Shown piece by piece: positions 53,353 through 62,166 of a stretch of 64,000 bases of DNA (position 1 is the first letter of the stretch; each line of letters begins with the position of its first letter). The DNA comes from Thalassotalea_F euphylliae (lineage in GTDB: Bacteria > Pseudomonadota > Gammaproteobacteria > Enterobacterales > Alteromonadaceae): the NCBI RefSeq assembly GCF_042682785.1, contig NZ_JBHUIB010000001.1:434001-498000 (forward strand), given 5' to 3'. Below the pieces are notes generated by a model. It had not been told where the DNA came from. It worked only from the letters and a program-made list of their open reading frames with translations, and ran no database searches. A program made the translations under genes and the position numbers.

Positions 53353-53416
53353 CCGTTGAGCTGTGATAATAAATACCGTAAAACGTACTTCGTCGCTTAG
53401 AGAAAAACACCTAAAT

Positions 53417-54865
53417 ATGCCGCTTAGCCCCATTCACCGCTTATCTGTAAAACAACTCACCATTACTGGCTTCGCGCTGGTTTTTTTGTTGATGTTCGTT
53501 GGTCTTTTTTATTTGGCAGAAAAAACAAAGGTTTTAGCGTCTGATGGCGCTGAAGCAATATATGAAGTTTCTGCCTTGGTGTCTGCAAATCGAGAACTAG
53601 ACCAGTCAATCACGAGAGCACAGCGACATGCTAGCCAATATATTGTATTGAAGGACAGTGAACTTTTAGACAGGTTTACCGTCGAGCACTTCAACATTGT
53701 GACCATTATTGATAAACAGTTGAAAACCATTGCTGACCAAGAACTCAACAGCTCACTAAGCCAGCTTGAGCAGCATTTATCAGGGATTGCCACACAACTT
53801 CCTACTTTGCCAGAAGACTTAAACGATTTAGATGACGCGCAACTCTGGTTTAGTAAAGTCACAGAAGCGCGAAGCGACATTAAAAACAGAAGTGAGCAAC
53901 TTATCGCTATTAGCGCTGCAGACATTAAAAACCAGTCCGAGCAGGCAGACAGCCTTGTGCTAAAGAGTTTACTTATTGTGCCTGTATCCTTAGCTATTGC
54001 GGGTATCTTCGTCGTCTTGATAACCCGCCCGCTGAAAAAACTCACAAACGATATTAAGATGCTGGAGCGTGGCAGTTTCGACAAGCCCATCACTAGCAAT
54101 GGCTCGGTAGAGATTATCGATATAGCAAATGCGCTAGAAACAATGCGTACTCGGCTACAAGCACTAGAGCTGCAAAAATCTAGTTTTATTCGTCATATTT
54201 CACACGAAGTGAAAACACCATTAGCAGCAATTCGTGAAGGCACTTCTTTGTTAGAAGACAATAGCGTGGGCCCACTCAATGATGGCCAACAAGAGATCAG
54301 CCATATTATTCAGGAAAATGTTTTTCGTTTGCAGCAACTTATCGAGGACTTACTTGATTTCAATATCGTGCTGGACTCAACCAGTCTGCAAGACAACCAA
54401 GTGATAGATGTTAAGAAGCTAGTTCACCAAGTCATTGATGACCATCAATTAAACCTACAACGAAAGTCGCTTACTGTATCTTCTCATATTGATCCCATCC
54501 AAGTGCATGGCAACACCAAACACCTCGCGGTGATCTTAGAAAACTTACTTTCTAACGCTATCAAGTTTGCCCCAGATAAAAGTGAGCTAGTGATAAAAGG
54601 TGAATTAGAAAATAGCGAGTTAACACTATCCGTGTCAGATCAAGGGGTTGGTATTGCACTATCAGAGCAAGCACACATTTTTGATGCGTTTTATCAAGGT
54701 AAAACACAAGGTGACAGCGCAGTTAAAAGCAGTGGGTTAGGCCTAACTATTGTAAAAGAGCTAGTGATGCGTTTGAACGGCCAAATATCAGTCAGCTCAA
54801 TACCTGAAGAACAGACAGGTACCACGTTTACCGTCACGCTTCCCCGAGCATACGCAGGAGAATAA
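53417..54865 (+). CDS. glrK: GlrK (QseE)-type sensor histidine kinase
   Basis: About 482 residues: TM1 (about 12-34), periplasmic helical sensor, TM2 (about 185-205), HAMP, HisKA with phospho-His near 263 (RHISHEVKTPLAAIREG) and HATPase (NLLSNAIKFAPD, DQGVGIA, SSGLGLTIVKELV). The gene order kinase, small lipoprotein, sigma-54 activator matches glrK-qseG-glrR (qseEGF). ATG at 53417 is preferred on the position of TM1; a GTG frame opens at 53363. Envelope stress is the known type of signal in enterobacteria. Confidence 0.88.
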   Translation: MPLSPIHRLSVKQLTITGFALVFLLMFVGLFYLAEKTKVLASDGAEAIYEVSALVSANRELDQSITRAQRHASQYIVLKDSELLDRFTVEHFNIVTIIDKQLKTIADQELNSSLSQLEQHLSGIATQLPTLPEDLNDLDDAQLWFSKVTEARSDIKNRSEQLIAISAADIKNQSEQADSLVLKSLLIVPVSLAIAGIFVVLITRPLKKLTNDIKMLERGSFDKPITSNGSVEIIDIANALETMRTRLQALELQKSSFIRHISHEVKTPLAAIREGTSLLEDNSVGPLNDGQQEISHIIQENVFRLQQLIEDLLDFNIVLDSTSLQDNQVIDVKKLVHQVIDDHQLNLQRKSLTVSSHIDPIQVHGNTKHLAVILENLLSNAIKFAPDKSELVIKGELENSELTLSVSDQGVGIALSEQAHIFDAFYQGKTQGDSAVKSSGLGLTIVKELVMRLNGQISVSSIPEEQTGTTFTVTLPRAYAGE

Positions 54866-54870
54866 CACCA

Positions 54871-55401
54871 ATGTTCAAATTAGTATCACACGTCTTACTC
54901 TGCTTTATACTCTTGGGTCTAAGTGGCTGTATGAGTACGTTCGAAACCCAACCTAATCAAACAGAAAACACGCAATTGAGCTTATATTATCTTTGGTTAA
55001 AGTCTTTAACAAAAGAAGAGCTTAAAACGGAATACCAAGATAAGTTAAAACAAGCAACCGAGCCACTCAGCGAAGAGCAATTACATTTATTGGCAATTTA
55101 TAGTCTTCCTTCAAGCCATGTCTTTAGCCCCTATCGTGCAAAGTCTATGCTCAACAATCAACCATTCAATGCCTACATTGAGTCAACACAAACCCCAGAA
55201 AACAGAGCGTTTGTGAGTATTCTTCGCGATCAATTGAACCAACAACTATTGCTGATGCAACGTGCTGATAACCTCAATAAAAAGGCCAAGCAAACAAATG
55301 CCCAACTAACGCTTCAGTTGACCATGGCACAGCAAGCGTCAGCTGCACTAGAGAAAAAGCTAAACCAGCTCAAATCAATCGAACAACAGCTATCAAAATA
55401 G
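54871..55401 (+). CDS. qseG: QseG-like outer-membrane lipoprotein
   Basis: 176 residues; lipobox LGLSGC at about residue 20, then a mostly helical protein ending in a coiled coil (about 125-175, rich in Gln, Leu and Lys). In E. coli QseG interacts with the QseE/GlrK sensor and modulates its activity. AGGAGA upstream and a 5-base gap to glrK support co-translation. Assigned by position and layout more than by sequence. Confidence 0.78.
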   Translation: MFKLVSHVLLCFILLGLSGCMSTFETQPNQTENTQLSLYYLWLKSLTKEELKTEYQDKLKQATEPLSEEQLHLLAIYSLPSSHVFSPYRAKSMLNNQPFNAYIESTQTPENRAFVSILRDQLNQQLLLMQRADNLNKKAKQTNAQLTLQLTMAQQASAALEKKLNQLKSIEQQLSK

Positions 55402-55412
55402 GGTGAGTAGCG

Positions 55413-56783
55413 ATGAAAAATGAGACACAACTTATGCCACGCAAACGCATTCTAATAGTCGATGATGATCCAAGCCTGTTGAGGTTACTTTCCATCCGAT
55501 TGAGTGCCGCAGACTATCACGTAGAATCCGCCGAAAATGCAAAAGTAGCGCTTGGTATTATTGCCAGTTTTTCTCCAGATATGGTGATCAGCGACTTAAA
55601 AATGGAAGGTATGGATGGCTTTGCACTGTTTGAGCAAATTCGAAAACAATTTCCAAACATGCCGGTGGTAATAATGACAGCCCACGGCACTATTCCTGAT
55701 GCCATTAGCGCCACTAAACGAGGCGTATTCAGCTTTTTAACTAAGCCGTTTGAATCGCAACAATTACTCGATACTGTTGAGCAAGCACTGCGATTACAAC
55801 CCATTGATTTCGAAACGCCTAGTGAGGAAAGTTGGCGTAAAGACATCATCAGCCGTAGCTCGAAAATGGAAGCACTCTTACAACAAACAAAACAGGTGTC
55901 ACAAAGTGATTTTAGTTTGATGATCATGAGTCAAAGCGGCACTGGTAAAGAACTCTTAGCGAAAGCTATTCACCAAGCAAGTAAACGTGCAGGACATACA
56001 TTTACCGCCATCAACTGTGCAGCTATTCCAGAAGCCTTGCTCGAGTCTGAGCTATTCGGCCATGTGAAAGGTGCCTTTACGGGTGCAGAAAAAAGGCATA
56101 TTGGCCTATTTGAAGCAACCGATGGCGGTACGCTATTTCTCGACGAAGTAGGTGATATGCCTCTCGCTTTCCAGGTCAAATTGTTGAGAGCGCTTCAAGA
56201 AAAAGAAGTAAGGCCGGTAGGCAGTACGACATCTGTGAAAGTTGATGTCAGGGTAATTTCTGCAACACACAAAAACTTACGTAAAGCAATTTTAGAAGGC
56301 CGTTTTAGAGAGGATCTTTACTATCGCCTTAATGTTGTCGAGCTTGAACTACCGCCACTTTCCGAGCGCCGAGAAGATATCCCCTTGCTAGCCATGCACT
56401 TTCTCAATCAAGGTAAGCATCAAGCGGGTAATGCCCATATCAAAGGGTTTACGCAAGAAGCGATGGATGTGCTAATCACTGCACCATGGCCTGGTAATAT
56501 AAGACAACTAGAAAACGTAGTTGAACAGAGTATCGCGCTATCAACAGAGCCGCTAATTAGCGCTATGTTGGTCAATAACGCATTAAGAAATAAACCCAGT
56601 GAATTACCGTCGTTTCAAGAAGCCCGAGACCAATTTGAACGCGATTACTTAGCAAAGCTACTCAAACTAACCAATGGCAATGTCACCAAAGCTGCGCGCA
56701 TTGCACAACGTAATCGTACAGAGTTTTATAAACTTTTGGGGAAACATCATCTAACGGCTGAAGCATTCAGAGAAGCCCGATAA
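55413..56783 (+). CDS. glrR: GlrR (QseF)-type sigma-54-dependent response regulator
   Basis: 456 residues: receiver (about 10-125) with phospho-Asp in VISDLKMEGMDG, AAA+ sigma-54 activation domain (about 145-370) with an atypical Walker A (SGTGKELLAKAIH), GAFTGA loop in the GHVKGAFTGAEKRHIGLFE segment and LFLDEVGDM Walker B, and a Fis-type HTH (about 410-450: NVTKAARIAQRNRTEFYKLL). It activates sigma-54 promoters from upstream sites; matching boxes and a promoter lie before the EF-hand gene. Confidence 0.93.
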   Translation: MKNETQLMPRKRILIVDDDPSLLRLLSIRLSAADYHVESAENAKVALGIIASFSPDMVISDLKMEGMDGFALFEQIRKQFPNMPVVIMTAHGTIPDAISATKRGVFSFLTKPFESQQLLDTVEQALRLQPIDFETPSEESWRKDIISRSSKMEALLQQTKQVSQSDFSLMIMSQSGTGKELLAKAIHQASKRAGHTFTAINCAAIPEALLESELFGHVKGAFTGAEKRHIGLFEATDGGTLFLDEVGDMPLAFQVKLLRALQEKEVRPVGSTTSVKVDVRVISATHKNLRKAILEGRFREDLYYRLNVVELELPPLSERREDIPLLAMHFLNQGKHQAGNAHIKGFTQEAMDVLITAPWPGNIRQLENVVEQSIALSTEPLISAMLVNNALRNKPSELPSFQEARDQFERDYLAKLLKLTNGNVTKAARIAQRNRTEFYKLLGKHHLTAEAFREAR

Positions 56784-56862
56784 GCAGTCATAGACATTGG
56801 GGTAAAGAAGCACAACAAAACAACTGCTATCCAAAAAACGATGTAAAAAACTAGGTAACAAG

Positions 56863-59800
56863 CTACATGAAAAACATCGCTAGGCGGTCATGTAGCGCTT
56901 CTTTATTAATTGGTTTCGCTAAATATTCGTCCATACCGGCAGCGATGCACTTTTCTCTATCACCCGACATTGCATTTGCCGTCATCGCAATAATTTTTAT
57001 GTCTCGATGATTATCACCAGCCTCGCCCTGTCGGATACGTTGTGTTGCCTCGTAGCCATCCATTTCAGGCATTTGAATATCCATTAACGCCAGTTGATAG
57101 TGTTTTTCACGCATCTTGTTGAGTGCGTCAACACCATTAATAGCAATATCGCAATCTAGGCCCATCTTATTTAATACACCTTTTGCCACCATTTGATTCA
57201 CGCGGTTATCTTCAACCAGCAAAATGTTTAGTGCGTCTAATGCAATCGACGTGTCAGCACTGTCTGTTTGCAGCGCGTTCGGGTCATGAATTTCTTTAAT
57301 GTAATGCTGTGTGACTAAGGGTTTAGCGCGCTCTAGTGCGCTGCCACCATCCGCTATGATATGCAATGCGGCAAACAAATCTGCACGAACGACAGGCTTA
57401 GGAAAATAGCCACTAAAGCCCAAATTAGCGAAATGCTTACCATCGCCTCTAGACTGCATTGAGGTCATCATGACCAACTTCATACCGCTAAATTCAGGGT
57501 TTGCTTTCAGCCCAACAGCGAGTGCTTCCCCATCCATATTCGGCATCTGCATATCTAAAATAGCGATATCGAACATTGGATTGTTTTGCGCAAGTTGATA
57601 GTGGCACTGCTCGATGGCCTGCTGAGCACTCTCAGCAAGCGTTACCTTTATGCCCCACTTCATCAACTGTTTAGCGATAACCTCCCGATTCGTCGTATTG
57701 TCATCGACGACTAAGATGTGCAGAGCTGACATATCAACAGAAGGCATTTCAGTGGTGACTTGCTCACTTTTGCCTACCCTGATATCACAGATAAATTCGC
57801 TACCTGTGTTATTGCTATCAACGCGTATATCGCCATCCATCAACAAGCAAAGTTTTTTCACGATTGCCAAGCCCAGACCTGTTCCACCGTAGTTTCGTGT
57901 TGTCGAGGCATCTAACTGACGGAAGCTCTCAAACAGTAGATGCTTTTTGTCATCACTAATGCCAATTCCAGTATCTTTAACACTCAAAATCAGGCGCCAA
58001 TTGTCGACGCCATCTTCTGCCATACTGGCGCTGACTACCACTTCTCCTTCATGTGTAAACTTGATGGCATTGCTTATTAGGTTTGTCAGTATTTGACGAA
58101 TACGGCTTGGGTCACCAATAACGTGTGATTCAGCAATAGACACGGTATCCAGAATGAGTTCCAACTGCTTAGACTCAGCTTGCGTTGCCAGTGCTTCAAC
58201 AAGCTCTGAAAGCATTTGATTAAGATCGAATGGTATTGACTCTATGTCTAATTTGTCTGCATCTATTTTTGAAAAATCAAGAATATCATTGATTAAAGAC
58301 AGCAATGAATTCGCACTGCTAGTCGCAATTTTCACTTTATGGCTTTGATCAGGTGAAAGTTCTTCATCTTTAAGCAGTTCAAGCATACCGAGTACACCAT
58401 TCATTGGCGTACGTATTTCGTGGCTCATACTCGCCAAAAATTCACTTTTAGCCTTTGCAGCCGCTTCCGCCTCTACCTTTGCTTTTGTTAAAGCAAGTTC
58501 ATTATGCACTTGTTCTGTAACGTCATAGTTCACACCAACCATGTTCGTCACTTCACCGTGTTCGTTTTTCTTAGTGATTGCAGAGGCTTTTAGGTGCCTA
58601 ACTTCACCATTTGGCCAAACAATCCGAAATTGATTGGTGAACTTTTCATCTCCACCTAAAGCACGACTGAGATGATCTTCCGACACTTGTTTGTCTTCAG
58701 GGTGCAGCCCGTTATCCCACACCTCCGCGGCACTGCGTTCAGAAAGTTCAGACACACCGAAGAGTCGGTACATCCAATCGTCCCATTCCATCTCCTCGGT
58801 AAGAATGTTGTAGTCCCACACGCCAAAACCTGCAGAGTCGGCGGCTAACTCCATACGTTCATTTTTATCTTGTAATGCAGATTCTGTCAGCTTGCGTTCA
58901 TTGATGTCTTGGAATGAGCCAAACAGGCGCACACATTTACCGTCAACGAACTCAGACTCTCCTTTTGCGGCTACCCAAATATCGTTACCTTTGGCAGTGA
59001 CAAGCTGCAACTCGACATGATAAGACTTTCCGCTCTCGATACTCTCTTGTACCAATGTGTTAATAAGATCCCTGCTGTACCCTTCTTTGTAAAAGTTGAT
59101 TGCGGTTTCTAGATCAGGTTCGTAATTAAGTGGCACTTCATGAATTAACTTGGTCATATCTGACCAGTAAATAGTGTTCGTAACCAAGTCAACTTCCCAT
59201 GCCCCTATGCGCGCTAACAGGCTCATTTGCGACATTAACTGTTGGTGACTTTCCAACTCTTGTCGCTGTGCTTTTCGCATTAATTCAAAGCCAATCCATT
59301 GGCCAAATAGTTGAATCAGCTCAAGATCTGCGTCAGTAAACGGATGTGGATAGACGTCTGGACTAGAGAAGTTCAGCGTACCGAACTTTTCGCCGTTTAC
59401 CATAATTGGCGTGCCAATGTAGGTTTCAAGCCCAAAGTCGGTATAACAAGGGTGGCCAGATATTTCACTTTGTCCGGCATGATGAAAGCTCAATGGTCCA
59501 TTGGCATTAAAGGTATGGAAACAATACGTACCCTCAAAACTGAATGTCGCGCCTACTTCAATTTCCCCCTCAGGGGTATCTACGTACAGCACTTTATACT
59601 CATCATCATGAATTTCACTGACAATACCGAAAGGCAGCTGGAATAACTCTTTGCCTAGTCCTAAAATCGCGTTTATTTTTACATCCAGACCGTGTTTGGG
59701 ATCGGCGCTAATATCATGTAATCGCTTTAAGGCAATTTCTGTACGCTTTTGCTCAGTGACATCATTTTGAATAAGGATAAAATTATCAATATCAAAACCA

Positions 59801-60765
59801 TTACTCGACATAGGAACAGCAGTGGTACTGAACCAATATCTTCGATGGTTTTTGGATAGGTTACAGGTTTCACCACGCCAAACGTGGCCAGCTTTTAACT
59901 CTTCCAACATGTTGTCTAGAAAAGTATCTGCTTGTACCTGACTCTGAAGAACTTGATAACTTTGCCCCACCAACTCTTCACTTGTGTAACCAAACTGCTG
60001 GCAGAACTTACGATTATAAAATTTAATGTTGCCGTCTTTATCAAGCTGTACAACCACAGAGTGCTTATTGATTGCAGTTTGAAATTCCGACACCTTATTT
60101 TTTTCGCGAAGTAACGCGTCATAAGTGTCCTTTAGCACCTGTTTTAATGGCTTAAAAATATATCTTCCCACTAAAATCAGTGCCAACAACGACATTACCC
60201 AAATGACCATGCCAACGGTTTCGATAAACGATAGGCGATCTTCAGTATTTTGTTGAAATGCCTTTACCGCGTTGTCCAAGTCAACCAAAAGTGCTTCTAC
60301 ATTGAGGCGGTCAAACATCATGAAGTCACTTTGTTCTATGCTGTACACGTCAGCCTGTTTGGTTAAGCTTTTGGCATGGTCAACAAAAGTCGCTACGCGC
60401 TCGTTCAAATTCACATCACCAAAATACAAATTGTCAACGTTATCAGGTAGCGGATCGTTTAATAGTGTCGACAAACGGTATTGGTTATCTCGCATTTTTT
60501 CCGCTGCATTGATAATTTCGCTCGATATATAGCTGCGTTGTGTCGGATCTGTGACTGGGTTGATGTATTGCCAAGACATGAGCGCAATTTTTTGAGACAG
60601 CATGCGTTGCTGCCCTGCCGTGTTAATAATTTCAGCGTCATCGCGTTGATGACGATATTGCAAATCCAAGGTGAAAAAAGAAGCGGTCACGACAAGTGCC
60701 ACAAGCACTAGAGCAAAACGGTAGCGCTTGCTGAATTGGGTTATCAGTGACTGGGTATTAAACAT
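56863..60765 (-). CDS. Hybrid sensor kinase with PilJ-type, PAS, GAF and two REC domains
   Basis: 1300 residues. In order: TM1 (about 15-35), type-IV-pili/PilJ-like periplasmic helical sensor with INTAGQQRMLSQKIALMSWQY (about 42-62), TM2 (about 178-198), PAS (about 230-345), GAF (about 365-510), PAS (about 525-640), PAS (about 650-760), HisKA with phospho-His near 782 (MSHEIRTPMNGVLGM), HATPase (about 890-1005), REC1 with Asp near 1071 and REC2 with Asp near 1229. No Hpt domain, so an unlinked transfer protein is needed. Convergent with glrR; no partner regulator adjoins. Confidence 0.92.
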   Translation of the reverse strand: MFNTQSLITQFSKRYRFALVLVALVVTASFFTLDLQYRHQRDDAEIINTAGQQRMLSQKIALMSWQYINPVTDPTQRSYISSEIINAAEKMRDNQYRLSTLLNDPLPDNVDNLYFGDVNLNERVATFVDHAKSLTKQADVYSIEQSDFMMFDRLNVEALLVDLDNAVKAFQQNTEDRLSFIETVGMVIWVMSLLALILVGRYIFKPLKQVLKDTYDALLREKNKVSEFQTAINKHSVVVQLDKDGNIKFYNRKFCQQFGYTSEELVGQSYQVLQSQVQADTFLDNMLEELKAGHVWRGETCNLSKNHRRYWFSTTAVPMSSNGFDIDNFILIQNDVTEQKRTEIALKRLHDISADPKHGLDVKINAILGLGKELFQLPFGIVSEIHDDEYKVLYVDTPEGEIEVGATFSFEGTYCFHTFNANGPLSFHHAGQSEISGHPCYTDFGLETYIGTPIMVNGEKFGTLNFSSPDVYPHPFTDADLELIQLFGQWIGFELMRKAQRQELESHQQLMSQMSLLARIGAWEVDLVTNTIYWSDMTKLIHEVPLNYEPDLETAINFYKEGYSRDLINTLVQESIESGKSYHVELQLVTAKGNDIWVAAKGESEFVDGKCVRLFGSFQDINERKLTESALQDKNERMELAADSAGFGVWDYNILTEEMEWDDWMYRLFGVSELSERSAAEVWDNGLHPEDKQVSEDHLSRALGGDEKFTNQFRIVWPNGEVRHLKASAITKKNEHGEVTNMVGVNYDVTEQVHNELALTKAKVEAEAAAKAKSEFLASMSHEIRTPMNGVLGMLELLKDEELSPDQSHKVKIATSSANSLLSLINDILDFSKIDADKLDIESIPFDLNQMLSELVEALATQAESKQLELILDTVSIAESHVIGDPSRIRQILTNLISNAIKFTHEGEVVVSASMAEDGVDNWRLILSVKDTGIGISDDKKHLLFESFRQLDASTTRNYGGTGLGLAIVKKLCLLMDGDIRVDSNNTGSEFICDIRVGKSEQVTTEMPSVDMSALHILVVDDNTTNREVIAKQLMKWGIKVTLAESAQQAIEQCHYQLAQNNPMFDIAILDMQMPNMDGEALAVGLKANPEFSGMKLVMMTSMQSRGDGKHFANLGFSGYFPKPVVRADLFAALHIIADGGSALERAKPLVTQHYIKEIHDPNALQTDSADTSIALDALNILLVEDNRVNQMVAKGVLNKMGLDCDIAINGVDALNKMREKHYQLALMDIQMPEMDGYEATQRIRQGEAGDNHRDIKIIAMTANAMSGDREKCIAAGMDEYLAKPINKEALHDRLAMFFM

Positions 60766-60883
60766 CTGCGCGCCTAAATGATTAACTTATTCTTGTGATG
60801 GTTTGACCTTTATCATCTAACTATTGCAGCTAAACCATAAAGTGCAAACCAAAGCTTTTGATTTTGTTACGTATCTAATACGT

Positions 60884-61351
60884 TTATTGAGACAATAATT
60901 TTTCGAACAATTGTTCATATTGCTGGCGCTTTTCGTCATTAAACCCAACATGTGTGGCAACAACTGCACCCTGTTGATCAAGAATAAAGCTACTGGGCAT
61001 GCCTTGTATCTTGTAGCTACGGGCGGTATAGCCTTTTGCATCGTAGAAAATTTCAAAGCCAACCGGCACTTCGCTTAGGAAAGTATCAGCATACGAGCGG
61101 TCCGCGTCTAAATTGACAGCCAACACTTTGAATTTTTCTGGCGAATACTTTGCTTCAAGCGTATCCATCCAAGGAAATGCTTGTCGACAAGGCACACACC
61201 AACTTGCCCAAAAGTCGACATAAATAATTTTACCTTTATGTTGGGCGATGATCTCGTCAAATTGGCTCAACAATGCGTCTTTGCTTTGACCATAAGCTAC
61301 GCTCGACAATGACATTAAAACGACACAAAAAATTATTATTACGACACGCAT
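60884..61351 (-). CDS. TlpA/ResA-like periplasmic thioredoxin
   Basis: About 155 residues with a signal peptide or anchor (MRVVIIIFCVVLMSLSSVAYG) and a thioredoxin fold with the redox motif WASWCVPC, and cis-Pro in GMPSSFILD. Thiol-disulfide exchange in the periplasm, for example in cytochrome maturation or protein repair. The ATG at 61351 is preferred, with GGGA upstream; another ATG at 61366 is possible. It stands alone. Confidence 0.88.
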   Translation of the reverse strand: MRVVIIIFCVVLMSLSSVAYGQSKDALLSQFDEIIAQHKGKIIYVDFWASWCVPCRQAFPWMDTLEAKYSPEKFKVLAVNLDADRSYADTFLSEVPVGFEIFYDAKGYTARSYKIQGMPSSFILDQQGAVVATHVGFNDEKRQQYEQLFEKLLSQ

Positions 61352-61612
61352 AGACAGTTTTCCCATTCATAACCACTACATAGTAACGATAAATAATAAC
61401 GGATAAAACCAATACCCTCTCAATTTCAAGCATTTACATTCTTTAATACGAAAAAACACCAAGAACTGGCTACAAACAAGACATCTAGAAAATATTTAAA
61501 AATAAAGCATAAAAAAATCAGATATTTGACCAGTAGCGTCTACACTTATTTATGCGGGTGTAAACTTACAACATTGTCAACGTAGGAAAGTACGAGCATA
61601 AGGGAGGTTCTC

Positions 61613-62161
61613 GTGGCAAAACAGGCAGCTAATGGTCACACTGACTCACCTGAACTATCTAACCAACTTGGACAGTTGAGAGATATATTATTTGGTGAGG
61701 ACAAAAGAGAATTCGAAGCACATTTTCAAAGCATCGAAAAAACGACCACATCTCAACTAGACCAGTTAACAAATTACATCAACCAAGAGCTGAATGCCTT
61801 GCGCGATGATATAGAAAAGCAATTCGCGGCTATGGCTAACCAAATTAGCGATAACGACCACCTTCATAGTGAGCGAGAAGACCAACTGCAAAGCTTTGCA
61901 GAGTCAACAGCAAATCAATTAGCCAACTTTGAAAAAAAGACCGAGCAAGCAAGCAATAATTTGCAAAAGCAGTTGTCGGACGATAAGCAGCAATTGGCAA
62001 GGCAACTTGAAGAGCAATTTACAACGCTCAATGAGAAGATTGATACATTGGGCGCCTCACTGGACGATAATAAAGCTGATCGGAACTTGTTGGCTGACAT
62101 ATTAACGCAAGCAGCAGAGCGAGTGCGTCTACAACCTGAGTCTGACAACGCTGAACAATAG
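61613..62161 (+). CDS. Coiled-coil protein of the OmpA/GTPase operon
   Basis: 182 residues, no signal peptide, no membrane segment. Almost entirely predicted coiled coil from about 35 to 165, rich in Gln, Glu, Leu and Asn, with repeated Q-L and E-Q-heptads. GTG start at 61613 with GGGAGG at good distance. Function unknown; it begins an operon with an OmpA-domain membrane protein and a Ras/Rab-like GTPase and may be a scaffold. Confidence 0.8.
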   Translation: MAKQAANGHTDSPELSNQLGQLRDILFGEDKREFEAHFQSIEKTTTSQLDQLTNYINQELNALRDDIEKQFAAMANQISDNDHLHSEREDQLQSFAESTANQLANFEKKTEQASNNLQKQLSDDKQQLARQLEEQFTTLNEKIDTLGASLDDNKADRNLLADILTQAAERVRLQPESDNAEQ

Positions 62162-62166
62162 CCATT

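Noticed and set aside
53509..54099. 196-residue open frame antisense to glrK
   Set aside because: It lies wholly inside a convincing kinase gene, is Ser/Cys-rich without a recognisable domain, and has no ribosome-binding site. Typical shadow of a real coding frame.
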